From the NCBI GenBank assembly GCA_959602875.1, contig CAUGVQ010000093.1, positions 1-8,093 on the forward strand: a stretch of 8,093 bases of DNA, read 5' to 3'. Positions 1-4,680 of the stretch are shown here, in pieces. A program made the translations under genes and the position numbers. Position 1 is the first letter of the stretch. Every line of letters begins with the position of its first letter. The DNA is from an uncultured Collinsella sp. (GTDB taxonomy: Bacteria > Actinomycetota > Coriobacteriia > Coriobacteriales > Coriobacteriaceae). Below the pieces are notes generated by a model. That model saw nothing but the letters and a program-made list of their open reading frames with translations, did no database searches and was not told the origin of the DNA.

Positions 1-2
1 TT

Positions 3-35
3 AACAGCTACCCGATGTATATCCTGGTTCTGTAA
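3..35 (+). CDS. possible C-terminal end of a plus-strand gene (partial)
   Basis: Frame 3 reads NSYPMYILVL and then a TAA at 33-35. Codon choice is G/C-ending and looks like the neighbouring genes. If real, this gene converges with the flavin operon that ends at 179, and the hairpin at 52-112 begins 17 nt after its stop. Only ten codons are visible, so no family can be named. The minus strand here is also open, so the strand assignment is an inference. Confidence 0.35.
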   Translation, partial: NSYPMYILVL

Positions 36-51
36 CCTCACGGGGCCGTGT

Positions 52-112
52 GGGTTGCCCCGGGAAACGTCCTCGCCGCGTGGCGGCTGCGGAATGTTTC
101 CCGGGGCAACCC
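52..112. repeat. long perfect hairpin with conserved core (copy A)
   Basis: The 17-bp arms at 52-68 and 96-112 are perfect inverted repeats (GGGTTGCCCCGGGAAAC and its complement). Inside them, reading the plus strand, are GTCCTC (69-74), a 5-bp stem GCCGC/GCGGC with a GTG loop (75-87), and TGCGGAAT (88-95). The same core, with different stem sequences, occurs on the minus strand at 7933-8016. No T-run follows on either strand, so it is not a standard intrinsic terminator. It may still end or stabilise transcripts between the possible plus-strand gene and the flavin operon. The fold and the resemblance to copy B are seen directly; any function is inferred. Confidence 0.85.
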
Positions 113-178
113 TCAGGGCCTCTGCGAAGGCTAGTGAAACCGGCAGTACCCTGCGTATCTGAATTAAGCATCCGGGTG

Positions 179-598
179 CTACAGCTCTACGACGCGCTCG
201 CTGCCGTCAATGTCGCAGAAGCGGGCATGACCGTGGCGCACGCTAAAGAACGCCAAGCGCCCGTCGTCCGCCGAATCATGGTGCTCGCCGATGCCAAGCA
301 TATGGCGGAAGCCTTCCTCGCGCACACGCTCGCTCACGTTTGCATCGTCCGCCAGATCGGCCTCGCCCGTAACCACGATCCAGTACGCCCCCGGCTTCCA
401 ACCGGAAAGCTCAAACTTGGGATGCGCCTCGAGCTCGCGCCACACGTCCTTGTCGCGCGAGGTGCAAAACCAGAGCTTCCCGCCGTCGACCATGGCAAAC
501 GAGAACGGTCGCACGCGCGGCTGCGCGGGGTCCGCCTCGTCGATGGTCGCCAGATACCACGCGGGAATAGAGGTCAGATAACGTTCAATCTCGTCCAT
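179..598 (-). CDS. pyridoxamine 5'-phosphate oxidase-like FMN-binding split-barrel protein (distal copy)
   Basis: The 139-residue product is a small cytoplasmic protein of the pyridoxamine-phosphate-oxidase-like split-barrel superfamily (COG5015-like). Members usually dimerise and bind FMN or another flavin; substrates are mostly unknown. Diagnostic segments are YLTSIPAWYLAT (about 7-18), PRVRPFSFA (27-35), GKLWFCTSRDKDVW and a C-terminal LAFFS strand. The start is secure, with AGGAGG five bases before the ATG. It lies 17 bp after its paralogue and matches it at roughly half of positions, so the pair arose by duplication. It is the last gene of the riboflavin transport operon, which suggests a flavin-dependent role. 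It is not the biosynthetic PdxH, which is longer. The family call is firm; the reaction is unknown. Confidence 0.85.
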   Translation of the reverse strand: MDEIERYLTSIPAWYLATIDEADPAQPRVRPFSFAMVDGGKLWFCTSRDKDVWRELEAHPKFELSGWKPGAYWIVVTGEADLADDANVSERVREEGFRHMLGIGEHHDSADDGRLAFFSVRHGHARFCDIDGSERVVEL

Positions 599-615
599 AG
601 GTGCCTCCTGCTCCC

Positions 616-1080
616 TTACAGATCAACCGGTTGCCACGCGTCGTGGTTGCAAATCCACGCCTCGGGCTCCTCTGCACTAAAGAACGCGAGCACAGGGTCG
701 TCCGCACCGTCGTAGTGCTCGCCCAAACCCTCGAGGTGACGCCAGCCAGCCTCGCGCACCGTCGTGCTTGGCTGACCTGTAAGGCCAGCGCGGCCGCGGA
801 GGATGAGCCAACCGTGGCCGGGCCACCACGCAGTCGCCTCAAAGAGCGGGTTTTGGACGAGTTCCTCCCACACGTCTTTGGTGGTGGCGGTGCAAAACCA
901 GATCTTGCCGTCCTCGAGAGCTGCAAACGAGAACGGCCGCACATGCGGCTGGTTGTCAACGCTCGTCGCAAGATACCAAGCGGGGATAGAGGTGAGGTAG
1001 GTGAGCACAAGCTCGAGCCCCTGCGGAGAGGTCGAGGGGGCATCGGCGATGCCGGGATTGCTGGCTTCGTTCTCAAACAT
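616..1080 (-). CDS. pyridoxamine 5'-phosphate oxidase-like FMN-binding split-barrel protein (proximal copy)
   Basis: This 154-residue protein is the tandem paralogue of the next gene downstream. Shared blocks include YLTSIPAWYLAT, HVRPFSFA, GKIWFCTATTKDVW, a W-PG turn, VREAGWRH, GEHYDGADD and LAFFS. Compared with its partner it has about 20 extra N-terminal residues, polar and probably disordered. An ATG five codons further upstream (1095) is in frame, but AAAGGAAG lies just before the ATG at 1080, and that purine tract would be coding if 1095 were used, so 1080 is preferred. It follows ecfT by 42 bp. A probable FMN-binding oxidoreductase or flavin-binding protein; its substrate cannot be read from sequence. 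Operon position under an FMN riboswitch supports a flavin link by inference. Confidence 0.83.
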   Translation of the reverse strand: MFENEASNPGIADAPSTSPQGLELVLTYLTSIPAWYLATSVDNQPHVRPFSFAALEDGKIWFCTATTKDVWEELVQNPLFEATAWWPGHGWLILRGRAGLTGQPSTTVREAGWRHLEGLGEHYDGADDPVLAFFSAEEPEAWICNHDAWQPVDL

Positions 1081-1084
1081 GGCG

Positions 1085-1092
1085 CTTCCTTT
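1085..1092 (-). promoter_or_regulatory. ribosome binding site deciding the start at 1080
   Basis: The minus strand reads AAAGGAAG four bases ahead of the ATG at 1080. No comparable site precedes the upstream in-frame ATG at 1095. Confidence 0.6.
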
Positions 1093-1122
1093 CATTACGA
1101 GTATGCCGCCTCAGCAGCGCAC

Positions 1123-1926
1123 CTACTTGGATGTGAGTGCGCTCACCGCCACCACCGCGATAGCAAGCGCGACCAGACACGCCGCGGCACCTGCGTCGCG
1201 CGCGGCAAAGCGCAGAGGATGCATACGCGTGCGACCCTGCTCGCCGTGATAGCAGCGCGCGTCCATGGCGGCGGAGAGCGTCTCCGCGTGGCGGAAGATG
1301 CTGGCAAACAGCGGAATGGAAACCGAGGAGAGCATGCGCACGCCGCCCAAGGGCCCGCCCGCAAGGCGCGCGCCGCGGCTTACCTGTGCACGGTAGGTCT
1401 GCGTGAGCTCTGTTGCAAACTGCGGCATGAAACGCAGGGCGATGCCGAGCATCATGCCAATCTCGTGCGCCGGCACGCCAAAGCGCGCAAGCGGCGCGAG
1501 TAGGCGCTCCACCGCATGGGTGAGATCGAGCGTCTGCGTGGTCATGGTCACGAGGCTCATCGCGCACATCATGATGACCATGCGCACCGAGATGAAGGCG
1601 AAGGAAGAGAGGCTCCCCTCGCTAATGGCAAGGGGTCCGAGCTGGACGAGGATGGCACCGCTGTGGTCGGTGAACAGGTTGAGGATGCCCACGACCACAA
1701 CGATACCAAGAAGCGGCGCCACCGAGCGGACAGCGCGACCGGCAGGTACGCGGGCAAGCAGATAGAGCGCCACGACAAACAGCGCCGGGGGTACGAGCGC
1801 CGCAAAGGTGCGCGCCAGAAGCGTGATGATGAGAAACGCGATGCCGCCCAAAAGCTTCACTCGAGGATCAAGCCGGTAGAGCACCCCGTTGCCGGGATAG
1901 TAGCTGCCAAAGGAGAAGGTACCCAT
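1123..1926 (-). CDS. ecfT: ECF transporter transmembrane coupling protein EcfT
   Basis: This 267-residue integral membrane protein is the T component of an energy-coupling factor importer. It links the ATPase pair to the substrate-binding S component. Hydrophobic helices lie near residues 27-60 (two close together), 70-90, 105-125 and at the C-terminus. The cytoplasmic coupling helices carry the two family signatures that dock on the ATPases: SRG in AQVSRGARL, and AMDARCYHG, where the usual ARG reads ARC. An ATG-stop overlap (TAATG at 1924-1928) joins it to the ATPase gene, implying translational coupling, and a G-rich GGGGGTGAGG within the ATPase 3' end can act as its ribosome binding site. 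Length is typical. Together with the upstream ribU and the fused ATPase it forms a complete transporter. Confidence 0.93.
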   Translation of the reverse strand: MGTFSFGSYYPGNGVLYRLDPRVKLLGGIAFLIITLLARTFAALVPPALFVVALYLLARVPAGRAVRSVAPLLGIVVVVGILNLFTDHSGAILVQLGPLAISEGSLSSFAFISVRMVIMMCAMSLVTMTTQTLDLTHAVERLLAPLARFGVPAHEIGMMLGIALRFMPQFATELTQTYRAQVSRGARLAGGPLGGVRMLSSVSIPLFASIFRHAETLSAAMDARCYHGEQGRTRMHPLRFAARDAGAAACLVALAIAVVAVSALTSK

Positions 1927-3761
1927 TACGACCTCACCCCCTTGAGGGCGCAGAGGGCGCCTGCGAGCTCGTCCACCGTGAGAAAGACGTCCTCACCTAC
2001 CGGCACACCTGCCGCGCGCAGACGTCGTGCCATGCGCTCTGCGGCGGGAAGGCCGAGTCCGATGCGCTCGAGCTCCTCCGCGCGCGCAAAGACCGTGCGC
2101 GGCACCCCCTCGAGCGCTACCCGGCCCTCGTTCAAGACGACGATGCGATCTGCAAGCGAAGCAAGGTCGTCCATGCTGTGCGAGACCATGACCACGGTGA
2201 GGCCTCGCTCATTCAGGCGCGCGATGAGGTCGAGGAGCTCGCGCCGGGCAGCGGGGTCGAGGCCGGCAGCGGGCTCGTCGAGCACGAGGATATCGGGGCG
2301 CATGGCGATAACGCCGGCAAACGCGCAGCGACGCTGTTGTCCGCCGGAGAGGGCGAAGGGGCTCTTTTCTGCCACCTCGTCAAAAGAAAGACCCACCGAA
2401 TCGAGCGCCTCGCGCACGCGCTCGGTCACCTCAGATTCAGACATGCCGAGGTTGCGCGGACCAAAGGCGACGTCCTCAAAGACCGCGCGCGCAAAAAGCT
2501 GCTGCTCAGGATACTGAAAGACGATCCCCACGCGCCCTTTTGCCGCGGCGGCTGCACGGCGGCCGGCAAGGTCCGCCCCAAAGAGCTCAACCGTGCCTTC
2601 CGTGGGATGGATAAGCCCGTTTAGATGCTGGATGAGGGTCGACTTGCCCGAACCGGTGTGGCCCGCGATGCCGAGAAACTCGCCCTGGCGTACCGTAAGG
2701 TCGACGTCACGCAGCGCCCAGACTTCATTGGGGTCGCTCCCCCACGCCGCACGTCGCGCACCTGAGCGGCGGCGCGACCGGCGGGTGCGCTCGCGCGAGG
2801 ACGTCTCGTAGCTGTAGCTCACACCCTTGAGCGCAAGACACACCTCGCCCGCCGACGCCGCAGCAGGGCATGACGAGTCCACCGCAACAGGACCAGCCGG
2901 CTCCCCCGCAGCGGGACGCGCAGGCGCCTCTGCCTGAGCGGCGGCGCCGGTAAAGGCGCGTGCAATCTCGGCGACCATGGCGTCCTCGTCAACCTGGGGC
3001 GTAACTGCGACCCCGCCGCGCGCAAGCGCCACCGCGAGCGCGCAGGAAGGGGGCACGTCGAGCTCTAACCGTGAGAGCTCATCTGCATGCGTCAGCACCT
3101 CGGCAGGTGTTCCCTCAAGCGCGATCTTGCCCTGGTCGAGGACCACCACACGGTCGGCGTCGGCCGCCTCTTCCATAAAGTGCGTAATCATAACGACCGT
3201 CATACCCTGCTCGTGCAAGGCGCGCGCCGCACGCATGAGGCCGCGCCGACCACGGGGGTCGAGCATAGCGGTTGCCTCATCAAGCACGATGACGTGCGGC
3301 TTCATGGCAAGAACGCCCGCGATGGCAACTCGCTGCTTCTGCCCGCCGGAAAGCGCATGGGTCTCGCGCCGCTCAAAGCCGCCGAGGCCCACCGCGTCGA
3401 GCGCCCGGGCAACGCCCGCCTCGATATCCTGCGGCGCCACACCCAGGTTCTCCGGACCAAAGGCAACGTCGTCTGCAACCAACGTGGCAACAAGCTGGTC
3501 ATCGGGATTTTGGAACACAAGCCCTACGCGGGAGCGGATGTCGTAGACGTACTCGGGATCCGCCGTGTCGAGGTCCTCGACAGTCACGCGCCCCTCGTCG
3601 GGAACAAGAAGCGCGTTCAGGTGCTTGGCAAGCGTGGACTTACCCGAACCATTGCCGCCGAGCACGCAGAGAAACTCGCCGTCTGCAATCGTAAGATTGA
3701 CCCCGTCAAGCGCCCGCGTTGCCCCGTCGTAGGAGTAGACGATGTTCTCGCAGCGAATCAT
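1926..3761 (-). CDS. ecfA: fused EcfA1-EcfA2 ATPase of ECF riboflavin transporter
   Basis: One 611-residue chain carries both ATP-hydrolysing subunits of an ECF importer. Domain 1 (about 1-240, EcfA1-like) has Walker A GGNGSGKST (35-43), Q-loop Q84, signature LSGGQKQR (137-144), Walker B ending D161-E162 in DEATAMLDP, and switch His194. Domain 2 (about 306-560, EcfA2-like) has Walker A GHTGSGKST (367-375), Q416, LSGGQQRR (471-478), D495-E496 in DEPAAGLDP and His528. All catalytic motifs are intact in both halves. An Ala/Pro-rich linker spans about 270-305. An Arg-rich insert (about 320-340) interrupts the N-terminal sheet of domain 2. Many relatives encode the two subunits separately. The start lies 5 bp after the ribU stop with no strong Shine-Dalgarno, suggesting coupling, and the stop overlaps ecfT. 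Confidence 0.94.
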   Translation of the reverse strand: MIRCENIVYSYDGATRALDGVNLTIADGEFLCVLGGNGSGKSTLAKHLNALLVPDEGRVTVEDLDTADPEYVYDIRSRVGLVFQNPDDQLVATLVADDVAFGPENLGVAPQDIEAGVARALDAVGLGGFERRETHALSGGQKQRVAIAGVLAMKPHVIVLDEATAMLDPRGRRGLMRAARALHEQGMTVVMITHFMEEAADADRVVVLDQGKIALEGTPAEVLTHADELSRLELDVPPSCALAVALARGGVAVTPQVDEDAMVAEIARAFTGAAAQAEAPARPAAGEPAGPVAVDSSCPAAASAGEVCLALKGVSYSYETSSRERTRRSRRRSGARRAAWGSDPNEVWALRDVDLTVRQGEFLGIAGHTGSGKSTLIQHLNGLIHPTEGTVELFGADLAGRRAAAAAKGRVGIVFQYPEQQLFARAVFEDVAFGPRNLGMSESEVTERVREALDSVGLSFDEVAEKSPFALSGGQQRRCAFAGVIAMRPDILVLDEPAAGLDPAARRELLDLIARLNERGLTVVMVSHSMDDLASLADRIVVLNEGRVALEGVPRTVFARAEELERIGLGLPAAERMARRLRAAGVPVGEDVFLTVDELAGALCALKGVRS

Positions 3762-3766
3762 GGCTG

Positions 3767-4336
3767 CTAGCGACGCTCGCCCGTGATTGCCGACACGGCG
3801 GAGAAGACCGCAAGCGAGAGCACCGCGTTGAGCGTGGTCTTTGCAAGGTTAAACGGAATCACCGCAGGAACCATGAGCGGGAGGATAGCATCGGCCGATC
3901 CGTACCAGAACCACACGCCAATGGTGAGGTTGGACACAATCGAGGCGGCTGTTGCCAAGATAACGCCGAGGACCAGGCCCGCCACGCGGCCGGGAAGCGA
4001 CTGGACACGGCCGGCCACAAGCGCCGCTGGCAAGACGAAGAAGACGGTTGCCACGATGTTCATGAGCGCACCGACCCAGTCGCCCGTGGTAAGCGCGTGG
4101 ATGGCGATAGCGGCGATGCCCACCGCCACGCCCGAACCCGGACCGTAGATAAAGCCCGAGATCATCGCCGGTACGAGCGAAGGGTCGTAGGTCAGAAACG
4201 GCGCCGCAGGGATGAGCGGGATCTGCACGAACATGAGGATGGCGGCCACCGCGCACATGAGCGCCATGGTCACCAACTGCTTGGTGCTCCACCGATTCGT
4301 ATTCTCGAAATGGATGTGTGAAGACTGTTCAGCCAT
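3767..4336 (-). CDS. ribU: riboflavin ECF transporter S component RibU
   Basis: This 189-residue membrane protein is the substrate-binding subunit of an ECF importer and probably captures riboflavin outside the cell. It has about six hydrophobic segments (near 20-40, 53-75, 88-108, 117-137, 150-165, 168-185). The N-terminal RWSTKQLVTMAL helix, FLTYDPSLVP and PFNLAKTTLNAVL resemble conserved S-component/RibU segments. The assignment to riboflavin rather than another vitamin rests mainly on the FMN riboswitch in its leader. The frame stays open upstream to 4522, but that part is riboswitch RNA. The ATG at 4336 has AGGTGAT four bases before it, so it is the chosen start. It is the first gene of the operon, 5 bp ahead of the ATPase gene. 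Confidence 0.92.
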   Translation of the reverse strand: MAEQSSHIHFENTNRWSTKQLVTMALMCAVAAILMFVQIPLIPAAPFLTYDPSLVPAMISGFIYGPGSGVAVGIAAIAIHALTTGDWVGALMNIVATVFFVLPAALVAGRVQSLPGRVAGLVLGVILATAASIVSNLTIGVWFWYGSADAILPLMVPAVIPFNLAKTTLNAVLSLAVFSAVSAITGERR

Positions 4337-4340
4337 TTGA

Positions 4341-4347
4341 ATCACCT
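4341..4347 (-). promoter_or_regulatory. ribU ribosome binding site next to riboswitch P1
   Basis: The minus strand reads AGGTGAT, complementary to the 16S 3' end, four bases before the ribU ATG. Its first two bases belong to the 3' strand of riboswitch helix P1, which suits translational control by FMN. Confidence 0.7.
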
Positions 4348-4580
4348 GCCTCTTCCATCCGGACTCTAACCGTTGGCCCCGGGATCTCACCGGATCGGCC
4401 CGCAGGCAACCCAATGCCTGACGGGTTCGCGGGCTCATCGGCACGGCGCGCGGCACCTTTGCCGCACACCCAGACGGAAGGCATCTTGCCCCGCACGCCG
4501 CAGCGCACACGCGCCGCCGCACCCGGCCGTCTGACCGATTTACCGCCAGTGGGGAATTCCACCCCGCCCTGAAACAGCAG
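4346..4580 (-). ncRNA. FMN riboswitch (RFN element) with enlarged P3 arm
   Basis: The minus strand carries the hallmark RFN sequences in order: P2 GGGGTGGAATTCCCC (4551-4565), GGCGGTAAA, GAGCCCGCGA, the P4 hairpin CAGGCA/TGCCTG (4403-4420), GATCCGGTGAGATCCCGGGGCC and the 3' AGTCCGGATGG. Closing helix P1 pairs CTGCTGTTTC (4571-4580) with GAAGAGGCAG (4346-4355) with one mismatch. The P1 3' strand abuts and slightly overlaps the ribU Shine-Dalgarno (4341-4347), so FMN binding probably blocks translation. I see no separate terminator hairpin. About 93 nt (4442-4534) are inserted at P3, with their own 7-bp CAGACGG/CCGTCTG stem and sub-hairpins, making the element about 235 nt rather than the more usual 130-150. 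Confidence 0.96.
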
Positions 4581-4584
4581 CGTC

Positions 4585-4613
4585 ATCGTATCACTTCGCT
4601 TTGCGCCCGTACA
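4585..4613 (-). promoter_or_regulatory. candidate promoter of the riboflavin operon
   Basis: TGATACGAT on the minus strand gives an extended -10 (TACGAT, 4585-4590, preceded by TGA). The best -35 at a 17-bp spacing is a poor TGTACG (4608-4613). Transcription would start near 4578, at the 5' strand of riboswitch P1, which is where the leader should begin. The extended -10 is convincing; the -35 is weak. Confidence 0.4.
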
Positions 4614-4621
4614 GGGCGAGC

Positions 4622-4656
4622 GCAAACAAGAAGGGCCGGGCGCGATGTCCCGACCC
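4622..4656 (-). terminator. intrinsic terminator of the surface protein gene
   Basis: On the minus strand an 8-bp stem GGGTCGGG/CCCGGCCC (4649-4656 with 4633-4640, one T-G pair) with an 8-nt loop is followed by TTCTTGTTT. It lies 25 nt after the surface protein stop. A small UUCG-loop hairpin (GTAGC/GCTAC, 4671-4684) overlaps the stop codon. A further inverted repeat, TTTGCGC/GCGCAAA (4600-4626), overlaps the T-tract and the putative -35 of the next operon. Together these should separate the two transcription units. Confidence 0.75.
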
Positions 4657-4680
4657 TCCTGAAAGATTATGTAGCCGAAG

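Noticed and set aside
167..180. Terminator directly after the flavin operon
   Set aside because: AGCA/TGCT gives only a 4-bp stem followed by TTAATTC, which is too weak to call.
1081..1095. Upstream ATG start for the proximal split-barrel gene
   Set aside because: Starting here would place the only good ribosome binding site inside the coding sequence.
601..1503. 300-codon open frame on the plus strand
   Set aside because: It lies antisense to a split-barrel gene and ecfT, has no family resemblance, and its Arg/His-rich composition is typical of the shadow frame of GC-rich genes.
1516..2517. 333-codon open frame on the plus strand
   Set aside because: Antisense to ecfT and the ATPase gene, low complexity in Arg, Ser and Asp, and no recognisable motif.
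3087..3770. 227-codon plus-strand frame opposite the first ATPase domain
   Set aside because: It is a shadow of a conserved ABC ATPase with all motifs intact on the minus strand.
4337..4522. N-terminal extension of ribU to an ATG at 4522
   Set aside because: The 62 extra codons translate the FMN riboswitch. The ATG at 4336 has the Shine-Dalgarno and gives a normal S-component N-terminus.
4329..4625. 98-codon minus-strand frame across the riboswitch
   Set aside because: It is explained entirely by the structured leader RNA and has no protein-like features.
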